Of a DNA stretch of 8,873 nt, positions 1 to 6,305 are shown one piece after another (the stretch's first letter is position 1; each line of letters starts with the position of its first letter). The translations under genes and the position numbers were made by a program. The stretch is from positions 1 through 8,873 of the forward strand of contig CADATR010000129.1 in assembly GCA_902790885.1 (NCBI GenBank), read 5' to 3'. Below the pieces are notes generated by a model. That model worked only from the letters and a program-made list of their open reading frames with translations. It had not been told where the DNA came from and ran no database searches. Source of the DNA: an uncultured Eubacteriales bacterium. Lineage in GTDB: Bacteria; Bacillota_A; Clostridia; Peptostreptococcales; Anaerovoracaceae.

Positions 1-1
1 G

Positions 2-232
2 TGCAAGTCGTGCATTGATCATGATGTATATAGTGATCTTGATAAAATCACATGCCCTTCTTTGATCATCGGTGCAGAACAGGACGGAGTGCTTGGCATT
101 GAAGCATCTCTTGAGCTGAAAGAGAAGATCAATGGCAGCCGGATTTATATTTATCAGGGATACAGTCACGGAGTATATGAGCAGGCAAAAGATTTTAATA
201 AGAGAGTCAGGCGGTATCTGATCCAGGTTTGA
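2..232 (+). CDS. Alpha/beta hydrolase, C-terminal fragment (5' end outside window)
   Basis: An open frame runs from the left edge to a TGA at 230-232, giving 76 residues of the C-terminal end of a larger protein. The pattern is that of an alpha/beta hydrolase: a strand followed by GAEQDG, where the Asp sits in the usual acid position of the catalytic triad, and about 40 residues later GYSHGVYEQ, where the His fits the catalytic histidine. A final amphipathic helix (FNKRVRRYL) closes the fold as expected. The nucleophile Ser and oxyanion residues would lie upstream, outside the window. The family (peptidase, lipase, esterase) and substrate cannot be told from this part. The end looks natural, because helices of this kind normally finish the domain. 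Confidence 0.75.
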   Translation, partial: CKSCIDHDVYSDLDKITCPSLIIGAEQDGVLGIEASLELKEKINGSRIYIYQGYSHGVYEQAKDFNKRVRRYLIQV

Positions 233-358
233 GGATATACGATAAGCGGTCATTCGTCCATGCACACGGAGAGACATATCGGAGAGGAAGTTATAACGGA
301 TATCGCCTCATTCATAAATGCAGAGGAGGAGAATACTGATGGAATTGAAGAAAATTGA
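233..358 (+). pseudogene. Possible tail remnant of a second alpha/beta hydrolase
   Basis: After the TGA at 230-232 the same frame stays open to a TGA at 356-358. It reads SGHSSMHTERHIGEEV followed by ITDIASFINAEEEN. The GHSS...HIGEEVITDIASFI pattern looks like the catalytic-His loop and last helix of another alpha/beta hydrolase. An ATG at 260 lies in this frame, but no Shine-Dalgarno sequence precedes it, so it is probably not expressed alone. The 3' end overlaps the start of the ACT-domain gene at 339. I read it as the tail of a neighbouring hydrolase whose body was lost. The alternative is a chance open frame in a 106-base spacer. Confidence 0.35.
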
Positions 359-704
359 TTATGCACTGACAGTCTGTAAAGTATCAGAGATGTCGGATAT
401 AAACTTAGCTGCAGATTTCTTCTTTATTGGGAAGACGGATGAAGAATTATCACTGGTGTGCAAAACTGAGGATACGCCTGAAAACACGGCAGAGCGTGAT
501 GATGGATGGAGAGGTTTCCGTATTCAGGGTGTTCTCGATTTTTCGCTGATCGGAATCCTGTCAAAGCTGTCCGGTATCCTCGCAGAGCATAAAATCGGGA
601 TCTTTGCGGTATCGACTTACAATACGGATTATATTCTTGTAAAAGAAGAAAACTATGAGAGAGCACTGACTGTTTTAGCTTCTGAAGGATATACTATAGT
701 CTGA
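339..704 (+). CDS. ACT-domain protein (ACT_7/CASTOR-like)
   Basis: This 121-residue soluble protein probably senses a small ligand such as an amino acid. The C-terminal half (about residues 58-118) has the beta-alpha-beta-beta-alpha-beta pattern of an ACT domain. It includes GVLDFSLIGILSKLSGILA, with a hydrophobic strand, a turn and a helix, then IGIFAVSTYNTDYILV, then a final helix and strand. This resembles the ACT_7 domains of small bacterial proteins related to the CASTOR arginine-sensor fold. The first ~55 residues would form the other half of a double-ACT arrangement, which fits the length. The ATG at 339 was chosen because AGGAGGA (324-330) lies 8 bases upstream; the ATG at 318 has no such site. 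A GNAT acetyltransferase follows 26 bases later, so the two are probably co-transcribed. The ligand is unknown. Confidence 0.75.
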   Translation: MELKKIDYALTVCKVSEMSDINLAADFFFIGKTDEELSLVCKTEDTPENTAERDDGWRGFRIQGVLDFSLIGILSKLSGILAEHKIGIFAVSTYNTDYILVKEENYERALTVLASEGYTIV

Positions 705-730
705 AGAGGTAATATGATCAAGAGGTGTGC

Positions 731-1294
731 ATGAACGCAGATATTGATATAACAGGAGTAGTGCTGACTACGGAAAGATTGATCCTCCGGCCCTGGCGCA
801 TGGATGATCTGAATGACTTTTTTGAGTATGCCTCTGTGGAAGGTGTCGGAGAAATGGCCGGCTGGAAGCATCACGGATCCCTGGAGGAATCCCGCGGCAT
901 ACTTGAGCAATTCTGCAGCGGGAAGAAGACTTTCGCGATCGAGTATAATGGTAAAGCGATCGGATCGGTTGGCATTAAGGATTACAGAGCTGAAGAGTAT
1001 CCGGAGTTTGACAGCCTGAAGTGCATGGAGATAGGATTTGCATTGTCAAAAGACTACTGGGGGCAGGGGCTGATGCCTGAAGCCGTTCAGGAAGTTATAA
1101 GATTTTTTTTCGAGGATGCCGGCCTGGATGTGATCTTCTGCGGTCACTTCCTACGGAATATTCAGTCCGCCCGCGTGCAGCAAAAGTGCGGATTCAAACA
1201 CTACGCATACAGCAAGTACACTACTTTAATGGACACTGTTGAAGATATAGAAGACGGTGTTCTCACAAGGGAAATGTGGATAGCTGCCAGATAA
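731..1294 (+). CDS. GNAT family N-acetyltransferase (RimJ/RimL type)
   Basis: This 187-residue protein is predicted to transfer an acetyl group from acetyl-CoA to an amine, in the Acetyltransf_3 (RimJ/RimL-like) branch. It starts with the typical LTTERLILRPW strand and the MDDLNDFFEYAS helix. The acetyl-CoA loop is WGQGLMPEA (110-118), matching the Q-x-x-G-x-G/A motif A. Motif B is NIQSARVQQKCGF (143-155), where the Asn and the C/GF end are typical. Length is normal for the family and the C-terminus looks complete. The ATG at 731 is preferred over the GTG two codons earlier because AAGAGG (720-725) is then 5 bases upstream. The acceptor could be a ribosomal protein N-terminus, an antibiotic or a small amine; the sequence does not decide. 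Confidence 0.88.
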   Translation: MNADIDITGVVLTTERLILRPWRMDDLNDFFEYASVEGVGEMAGWKHHGSLEESRGILEQFCSGKKTFAIEYNGKAIGSVGIKDYRAEEYPEFDSLKCMEIGFALSKDYWGQGLMPEAVQEVIRFFFEDAGLDVIFCGHFLRNIQSARVQQKCGFKHYAYSKYTTLMDTVEDIEDGVLTREMWIAAR

Positions 1295-1305
1295 CTCAGG
1301 CCCAG

Positions 1306-1455
1306 ATGACCCGCCCTGATTGCGAGGCGGAATTTGAGGCAAACGGATATCCTTTCGATGCGGTGTTCCTCAATGAATATATCACGCAGATGAATTCCAT
1401 GGATGAGAATGTCTGCTGCTATGACTTTCAGGCGGTGTCACTGTATTTCGGCTAA
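1306..1455 (+). pseudogene. Orphan 3' gene fragment (49 codons), unrecognised
   Basis: The 191 bases between the GNAT gene and the cardiolipin synthase hold a frame open from 1243 to the TAA at 1453-1455, with its first later ATG at 1306. The product has protein-like composition: EANGYPFDAVFLNEYITQ, a Cys-Cys-Tyr stretch, and an end in QAVSLYFG. No Shine-Dalgarno sequence precedes 1306, and the open frame extends upstream into the end of the GNAT gene. This suggests the C-terminal tail of a lost gene, not a real small gene. I do not recognise the family. It could also be a short hypothetical protein. Confidence 0.35.
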
Positions 1456-1485
1456 TAAAACACAGAAGGAGAAATCTAATAAAAA

Positions 1486-3057
1486 ATGGATAACGATGTT
1501 AATATAGTAAGTCTGGCAAAGCCGGTAAAAAAGGGTATATTGCGTCTCATCTTCAGCAGGTTTTTCATTTTCGCGATACTGCTCGTGCTGCAGGTCGCGA
1601 TCGCTGTGATGGCATATCTGCAGTTCAGTGAAAAATTGCCGGTACTGCTGAATATTCAGTGGATATTTACGTTTGTCATGATAGTCTATCTGTTCAATGT
1701 GAGCATGGATTCTTCCGCCAAGCTGACCTGGATGCTGGTTATCGCCATTCTCCCTATCCCGGGAGCTGTGATGTTATGGTGGACGCAAGCCAATATCGGA
1801 CACCGCATGGAGACCGAAATGGTCAAAAGGCAGATAGAAGATACCATGACTGCGCTGAAGCAACCGGAGAATGTCATCAGGGAGATAGAGCATGACGGCT
1901 CGGGAACGGACGATATCAGCAAATATCTTAACAAGACAGGCTGCTTCCCGGTCTATGACAAAACACAGGTCACATATTTCCCGCTCGGCGAGAAGAAGTT
2001 CGAAGCCATGCTTGAGGAGCTCGAGAAGGCTGAGAAGTATATCTTCATGGAGTATTTCATAGTTGAAGAGGGGTATATGTGGGGACGCATACTTGATGTC
2101 CTTATACGCAAGGCAAAGGCGGGAGTCGAGGTGCGGGTGATGTATGACGGCATGTGCGAGATGTCGACACTTCCTGCCGGATACGCCAAATTGCTTGAAG
2201 CAAAGGGTATCCATGCCAAGGCATTCTCGCCGATCAGGCCGGTCGTATCGTCGCATTATAATTATCGCGATCACCGCAAGATACTTGTGATCGACGGCAA
2301 GGTCGCCTTCAACGGCGGCGTCAATCTGGCTGATGAATACATAAATCGGATCAAACGGTTCGGCCACTGGAAGGATACCGCGGTCATGCTCAAGGGGCCT
2401 GCGGCAGCGAGCTTCGCCCTGATGTTCCTTCAGATGTGGAATATCGGTTCGGACAAGGCGGATTATGACAAGTGGCTGTCGCTGCCGGGATATGAAGACG
2501 CGGATGCTCATGGCTATGTAATGCCATACTGTGACAGCCCGCTCGATAAGTATAAAGCGGGTGAGGCAGTGTACAAGGACATCCTCAACCGCGCGACAGA
2601 TTATGTACACATGATGTCGCCTTATCTCATACTTGACGGAGAACTGGAGAACGCCCTCTGCTTTGCTGCTCAGAGAGGAGTAGACGTCAGGCTGATACTT
2701 CCGGGCATACCTGACAAGAAGATCGCGTACTCGCTTGCCAAGACTCACTACAAAGTGCTGCATGACGCGGGAGTGAAGATATACGAATACACTCCGGGAT
2801 TCGTTCATGCCAAGGTATTCGTCAGTGACGACATCAAGGCTGTAGTAGGGACGATAAATCTCGATTACAGGAGCCTTTACCATCACTTCGAGTGTGCGAC
2901 ATATATGTATAAGACGGACTGCATCCCTGAAATCGAAGCGGATTTTCAGGATACTCTCGCAAAGTGCAGAGAAGTTACTGATGAAAGCATCAAAAAAGAG
3001 ACTATCATGTACAAGCTGACCGGAAGACTTGCCAAGATGATATCTCCGCTGATGTAG
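1486..3057 (+). CDS. cls: Cardiolipin synthase (phospholipase D superfamily)
   Basis: This 523-residue membrane enzyme is predicted to make cardiolipin from two phosphatidylglycerol molecules, releasing glycerol. N-terminal hydrophobic segments lie at about residues 25-46, 54-73 and 80-99, in the PLDc_N region that anchors bacterial Cls. Two catalytic HxK(x)4D motifs are intact: H263/K265/D270 within DHRKILVIDGKVAFNGG, and H441/K443/D448 within VHAKVFVSDD followed by VVGTINLDYRS. Both GG/GT positions downstream of the HKD motifs are as expected. Length is normal for Bacillota Cls. The AGAAGGAG at 1464-1471 is 14 bases from the ATG, rather far, but no better in-frame start exists. Neighbours do not suggest a lipid operon, although the small membrane protein 39 bases downstream may be co-transcribed. 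Function is confident from the two complete motifs. Confidence 0.95.
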   Translation: MDNDVNIVSLAKPVKKGILRLIFSRFFIFAILLVLQVAIAVMAYLQFSEKLPVLLNIQWIFTFVMIVYLFNVSMDSSAKLTWMLVIAILPIPGAVMLWWTQANIGHRMETEMVKRQIEDTMTALKQPENVIREIEHDGSGTDDISKYLNKTGCFPVYDKTQVTYFPLGEKKFEAMLEELEKAEKYIFMEYFIVEEGYMWGRILDVLIRKAKAGVEVRVMYDGMCEMSTLPAGYAKLLEAKGIHAKAFSPIRPVVSSHYNYRDHRKILVIDGKVAFNGGVNLADEYINRIKRFGHWKDTAVMLKGPAAASFALMFLQMWNIGSDKADYDKWLSLPGYEDADAHGYVMPYCDSPLDKYKAGEAVYKDILNRATDYVHMMSPYLILDGELENALCFAAQRGVDVRLILPGIPDKKIAYSLAKTHYKVLHDAGVKIYEYTPGFVHAKVFVSDDIKAVVGTINLDYRSLYHHFECATYMYKTDCIPEIEADFQDTLAKCREVTDESIKKETIMYKLTGRLAKMISPLM

Positions 3058-3096
3058 TTCGGCAGACCTAAGATAGTTGCTGACAGGAGGCGTAAC

Positions 3097-3429
3097 ATGT
3101 TTGAGATCATAGTAATAATATTACTGGCAGCGTTTGCTGCAGGCGGTGTATGGGCATTTGTTGTTACGAAAAAGACAAAAAAAGAAGGAATAGAAACGGA
3201 CGCGGTGGTTTCGCGCATCGAACTGCATGAGTGGAGCAACACCGGAGAAACATGGGTACAGAACGACGTTACGGAAGAATACTATATCACTTATACTGAT
3301 CATAACGGCCGGACAGTGGAGGCGATGCTCAGCAATCCGGGAGACCATACATTCAAGGTGGGTGACAGAATGAAGATAAAATATATGCCTGACCGGGAGG
3401 AATATCCGGTGATGGTGAAGATCCTCTGA
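3097..3429 (+). CDS. Small membrane-anchored DUF3592-like protein
   Basis: This 110-residue protein has one N-terminal transmembrane segment (about residues 3-24, IVIILLAAFAAGGVWAFVV) followed by a basic KKTKK stretch, so the rest probably faces the cytoplasm or the wall side near the membrane. The soluble part is beta-rich and ends VGDRMKIKYMPDREEYPVMVK. The G-D-x-x-x-I-x-Y-x-P-D pattern is the recurring end of DUF3592-type domains, which also carry a Y-x-Y-x-D/x-x-G strand as seen here (YYITYTDHNGR). ACAGGAGG (3084-3091) sits 5 bases before the ATG. It follows the cardiolipin synthase by 39 bases in the same direction. No molecular function is established for this family, and I propose none. 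Confidence 0.6.
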   Translation: MFEIIVIILLAAFAAGGVWAFVVTKKTKKEGIETDAVVSRIELHEWSNTGETWVQNDVTEEYYITYTDHNGRTVEAMLSNPGDHTFKVGDRMKIKYMPDREEYPVMVKIL

Positions 3430-3461
3430 AAAGGACCTGCTGCATACCGACGCGCAAATTT

Positions 3462-3632
3462 ATGGCCGATACCACGCTGGTGCGCGACATGATCTCCATC
3501 GGAACGCCTAAGGTGCAGTATTACTGTTTCCCGAAAAACAAAAACGCAATTGTGGCCAAGGCCAAACTGGCAACTGAAGAGCTGTACAGGCTTTCAAGGT
3601 CAGCAAAGCAGAATAAAGGAGGAGACAATTGA
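3462..3632 (+). pseudogene. Orphan 3' gene fragment overlapping the flavin reductase start
   Basis: A frame open from about 3426 reads PTRKFMADTTLVRDMISIG, then a TPKVQYYCFPKNKNAIVAKA segment, then a basic end, KQNKGGDN, stopping at 3630-3632. The first ATG is at 3462, without a Shine-Dalgarno sequence. The stop overlaps the TTG start of the flavin reductase remnant (TTG 3629-3631), and the AAAGGAGG for that start lies inside this frame (3615-3622). Such overlap is typical of a genuine 3' gene end in an operon. I therefore think this is the tail of a real gene whose 5' part is gone. The family is not recognised. The 36 bases after the DUF3592-like gene would hold the deletion scar. Confidence 0.4.
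3615..3631 (+). promoter_or_regulatory. Ribosome binding site that fixes a TTG start
   Basis: AAAGGAGG (3615-3622) lies 6 bases before the TTG at 3629-3631. It decides the start of the flavin reductase remnant: the following codons read KEINSSQAFRLTSPNPLVLV, which matches the normal N-terminus of that family. Confidence 0.7.
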
Positions 3633-4042
3633 AGGAGATAAATTCAAGTCAGGCATTCAGGCTTACATCGCCTAATCCCCTCGTGCTGGTATGCACCGAA
3701 AAGGAAGACGGCACTGCAAGCCTGGCGCCGGTATCATTTTTTCACCGGCCGTGCGGTGATAGCGACTCCGGGTCTGTCGCTTGAGAAGCAGATCATGAAG
3801 TTCGGCTCAAGCAGCGGAAACAGGACAGATAAACTCGCTGAGTATCCGATCCCGATGCAGAAGCCTGAAGGCTGCAGTGTTGAGATACCGGAGGATACAA
3901 GAGTGGCGTTTGCGGTCACACTTGACGGCACCATGCAGACCGGAAACCATACTCTTTACTCATGCAGGGTGGAGAAGATCTTCGGGGATGATTCAAAGCC
4001 GGCGCTGTTTGCATGGAAGGGATATTCCGCCGCCGCGCCTTC
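3629..4042 (+). pseudogene. Flavin reductase family protein, internally deleted and frameshifted
   Basis: An intact protein of this family would bind FMN and reduce it with NAD(P)H. The first frame (TTG at 3629) gives a recognisable N-terminus ending SLAPVSFF, then runs out of frame to a TGA at 3782-3784. From 3741 a different frame (+1) continues with GRAVIATPGLSLEKQIMKFG, then a run through EIPEDTRVAFAVTLDG and YSCRVEKIFGDD, ending LFAWKGYSAAAP. That is the normal second half and C-terminus of the family. The ~30-40 residues usually found between the PVSFF-type strand and the GRAVIATPG-type strand, including the flavin-contacting loop, are missing. One out-of-frame deletion near 3737-3750, at a run of six T, explains both the gap and the frameshift. 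The remaining GTG-started frame is open but lacks the N-terminal half, so it is unlikely to be functional. It continues without a stop into a nitroreductase remnant. Confidence 0.7.
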
Positions 4043-4394
4043 AGACTACAATCTTTACAGCAGGGTCAGCATAAGAAAGTATCAGGACAGACCGGTCGAA
4101 AAGGCCAAAACGGAGGCCATCCTGAGGGCGGCGATGCAGGCTCCGTCGGCGGCAAACCAGCAGCCATGGGAATTCTACGTCGTCACGGACAAGGCGAAAC
4201 TCGAAGCGCTGTCATATGTAAGCCCTTACGCAGGAATGACTAAGAACGCACCTGCGGCGATCGTATCCGTATACAGGAAGGACTGCAGCATCCCTGATAC
4301 GCTGAGAGTCTTTGCGATATTCCCGTATGGATATCCTGATGAAGAGAGAAAACAGCAGGACAGATTCGACGCGGGAAGGATCCATTACGTATAA
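4043..4394 (+). pseudogene. Nitroreductase family protein, middle deleted, fused to the flavin reductase remnant
   Basis: Nitroreductases are FMN-dependent NAD(P)H oxidoreductases of about 170 residues. Here about 115 codons remain. The N-terminal part is typical: SRVSIRKYQDRPVEKAKTE, then APSAANQQPWEFYVVTD with the FMN-contacting Ser and Asn, then SPYAGMTKNAPAAIV. After the cysteine codon at 4284-4286 the sequence jumps to IPDTLRVFAIFPYGYP and the family-typical end DRFDAGRIHYV. The usual middle helices and the glycine-rich strand (G-L-G-x-x-W) are absent, a loss of roughly 50-60 residues judged from family length. The frame is kept through this gap and through the junction with the flavin reductase at about 4040-4050, where no stop or start separates the two. 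Without its core it should not fold as a normal nitroreductase. An assembly gap is the alternative. Confidence 0.7.
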
Positions 4395-4420
4395 TAAGTG
4401 AATAACACCGGACCAATCAG

Positions 4421-4429
4421 TGATATAAT
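4421..4429 (+). promoter_or_regulatory. Extended -10 promoter upstream of the SPFH gene
   Basis: TGATATAAT is a perfect extended -10 element (TG-n-TATAAT) in the 68-base spacer before the SPFH gene. No good -35 hexamer is visible 17 bases upstream, which extended -10 promoters tolerate. Transcription would start near 4436, leaving a leader of about 27 bases that contains the AGAGGAGG ribosome binding site (4447-4454). Confidence 0.55.
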
Positions 4430-4462
4430 ACTATCGATCAAAAAACAGAGGAGGCTTTCAGT

Positions 4463-5623
4463 ATGAACAATCTGAACAGACCAGCCGGCAGGCAGATACA
4501 GGCCAGACCGGCAGCTTCATCTCAGTCATTTAGTTCTTTACTTACAGGCATTTTTGCTATAGGAGGAATAATTGTGTCGATAACATCAGGAATTTGGTAT
4601 CTAGCGATAGCGATCTTTCTTCTGTGGATAGTCATTGCAAACATAAGGATCGTTCCGCAGGAGCACGCCTACATAATTGAAAGGCTTGGCAAATTCAGAA
4701 CAGTCTGGTATGCGGGGCTTCATGTGAAGATCCCTGTCATTGACAATATCGTAAACAAGATCTCGCTGAAGGAGCAGGTCTTCGATTTTCCGCCGCAGCC
4801 GGTCATCACAAAGGATAACGTATCCGTAAAGGTAGATTCCGTAGTTTTCTCGAAGGTGTTCGACCCTCAGAAATACACATACGGAGTGGAAAACCCTATA
4901 GCGGGTCTGCAGAATCTTTCGGCGACAACGCTCAGAAGCATCATCGGCGGAATGGAGCTCGATACTACGCTCTCCTCGAGAGAAACCATCAACAGCCAGA
5001 TGGAAGCGATCCTTGATCAGGCGACAGATCCGTGGGGGATCAAGGTAAACAGAGTTGAACTCAAAAACATCGATCCGCCTCCGGCGATCGAGGAGGTCAT
5101 GACCAAGCAGATGAGGGCAGAGCGTGAAAGGCGTCAGACTGTGCTCGAAGCACAGGCTCATCAGGAATCCGTAGTATCAAGAGCAGAAGGTGACAAGAGA
5201 GCGAAGGTACTGGCAGCGGAAGCTGAAAAAGAAGCTAAGATAGCGCTGGCTCAGGGTGAGGCAGAGTCCATCAGACTTGTCTACGAGGCTCAGGCCCAGG
5301 GTCTTGAAAAGCTCAGGGAAGCCCATATCGATGAGAGCGTTCTGAGACTTAAGGGACTCGAAGCTCTGAGAGATGTAGCGGACGGCCGAGCGACCAAGAT
5401 ATACATGCCGACCGATATCAGCAAAGTGGTATCGACTCTCGGCGTTGTTTCCGAATCACTCGGCATAGGCGATTCCACACCTGTCGACAAGTCGGCAAAG
5501 CCGGTCAAAAAACAGGAGATCGATCCGTGCCTGAGCGAGGAGACAAGCAAGGAAGGGCGCAAAGCCGCGGATACAGGCGACGCCATCAAAGTGGATGTTG
5601 AGACCCGCAGGAGCGTGATCTAG
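4463..5623 (+). CDS. SPFH/band-7 (stomatin/QmcA-like) membrane protein
   Basis: This 386-residue protein belongs to the stomatin/prohibitin/flotillin/HflKC family, whose members form large oligomeric rings at membrane microdomains and often modulate proteases. Two hydrophobic stretches lie at about residues 27-41 and 45-60. The band-7 domain begins with RIVPQEHAYIIERLGKF and continues through VPVIDN-like, KEQVFDFPPQPVITKDNV and the DP-W-G-I-K-V region to about residue 210. A long alanine/glutamate-rich coiled coil follows (about 213-305; ERERRQ..., AEAEKEAKIALAQGEAES). The charged tail from about 345 to the end is longer than in most QmcA-type proteins of ~305-320 residues and looks disordered. 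The start is fixed by AGAGGAGG 8 bases upstream. No NfeD-type partner, a frequent companion of bacterial SPFH genes, is adjacent. The LUD gene follows after 32 bases. Confidence 0.92.
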   Translation: MNNLNRPAGRQIQARPAASSQSFSSLLTGIFAIGGIIVSITSGIWYLAIAIFLLWIVIANIRIVPQEHAYIIERLGKFRTVWYAGLHVKIPVIDNIVNKISLKEQVFDFPPQPVITKDNVSVKVDSVVFSKVFDPQKYTYGVENPIAGLQNLSATTLRSIIGGMELDTTLSSRETINSQMEAILDQATDPWGIKVNRVELKNIDPPPAIEEVMTKQMRAERERRQTVLEAQAHQESVVSRAEGDKRAKVLAAEAEKEAKIALAQGEAESIRLVYEAQAQGLEKLREAHIDESVLRLKGLEALRDVADGRATKIYMPTDISKVVSTLGVVSESLGIGDSTPVDKSAKPVKKQEIDPCLSEETSKEGRKAADTGDAIKVDVETRRSVI

Positions 5624-5655
5624 CAGGCATCGGACATAAAGCAACGGGGGATGAG

Positions 5656-6285
5656 ATGAACGAGATGATTACAAAAAGAAACGATCTGCTTTCAAAGAAG
5701 ATCATCAAAGGCCTTGAGTCAAGAAACATGAAGGGCTTCTATGCTCACAGCAAAGCTGAGGCTTTGCAGATAGCCCTTGGCCTTATACCTGAAAAAAGCT
5801 CGGTGACCATGGGCGGCTGTGTCAGTGCCAGAGAGATCGGCCTTGTTGATGCTCTGAAAGTAGGCGATTACAGATTTATAGACAGGGATCTGGCGGAAAA
5901 CAAGCGTGAGGCGGCTCTGGCAGCGTACGACGTGGACGTGTTTCTGGCAAGCTGCAACGCGATGACAGAAGACGGCGTGCTTGTAAATATCGACGGCAAT
6001 GCCAACAGGGTCTCTGCCATAGCCTTCGGGCCGAGGAAAGTGGTCTTCATCGTTGGTATGAACAAAGTCTGCAGGGATGTGGACAGTGCCATGAAGAGGG
6101 CGCGCAACATCGCGGCTCCGGTCAATGCCCAGAGATTCGGCCTTGACACTCCTTGCTGCAAGACTGGCTCCTGCATGGACTGCAAATCGCCTGACACGAT
6201 ATGCTGTCAGTTTATGATCACAAGATATTCGAGACATGACGACAGGATCTATGTTATCCTTGTTGATGATAATTTAGGATTCTGA
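5656..6285 (+). CDS. LUD-domain protein (LutC/DUF162 family)
   Basis: This 209-residue cytosolic protein is a standalone LUD domain. LUD domains occur in LutB and LutC, needed for lactate oxidation in Bacillus, but the role of single-domain members like this one is not established. Visible hallmarks are MGGCVSAREIGLVDAL (52-67), a conserved TEDGVLVNIDGNANRVS segment (104-120), IAFGPRKVVFIVGMNKV, and a cysteine-rich C-terminal loop with Cys 167, 168, 173, 176, 183 and 184 around TGSCMDCKSPD. That loop could bind metal or an iron-sulfur cluster; this is inference. The LutA and LutB partners are not in the window. The start at 5656 has GGGGG 5 bases upstream; the Met three codons later is a possible alternative. 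The NifX-SlyD gene begins 20 bases downstream. Confidence 0.88.
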   Translation: MNEMITKRNDLLSKKIIKGLESRNMKGFYAHSKAEALQIALGLIPEKSSVTMGGCVSAREIGLVDALKVGDYRFIDRDLAENKREAALAAYDVDVFLASCNAMTEDGVLVNIDGNANRVSAIAFGPRKVVFIVGMNKVCRDVDSAMKRARNIAAPVNAQRFGLDTPCCKTGSCMDCKSPDTICCQFMITRYSRHDDRIYVILVDDNLGF

Positions 6286-6305
6286 TAAAGCTGGAGGAAC
6301 AATTA

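Noticed and set aside
285..300. TATAAC (292-297) as a -10 promoter for the ACT-domain gene
   Set aside because: No -35 element at a proper distance, no extended -10 TG, and it lies in a likely coding remnant.
1774..2886. Long minus-strand open frame (370 codons) opposite the cardiolipin synthase
   Set aside because: It is a shadow of a gene with both HKD motifs and full family length; its own translation shows no domain and no ribosome binding site.
3058..3096. Terminator between the cardiolipin synthase and the DUF3592-like gene
   Set aside because: No stem-loop followed by a T run is visible. The same search failed after the genes ending at 704, 1294, 3429 and 4394.
5491..5517. Short shared sequence (AKPVKK coding) between the SPFH tail and the cardiolipin synthase N-terminus (1515-1533)
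   Set aside because: Only about 13 identical bases in lysine-rich coding; no flanking similarity, so chance is enough to explain it.
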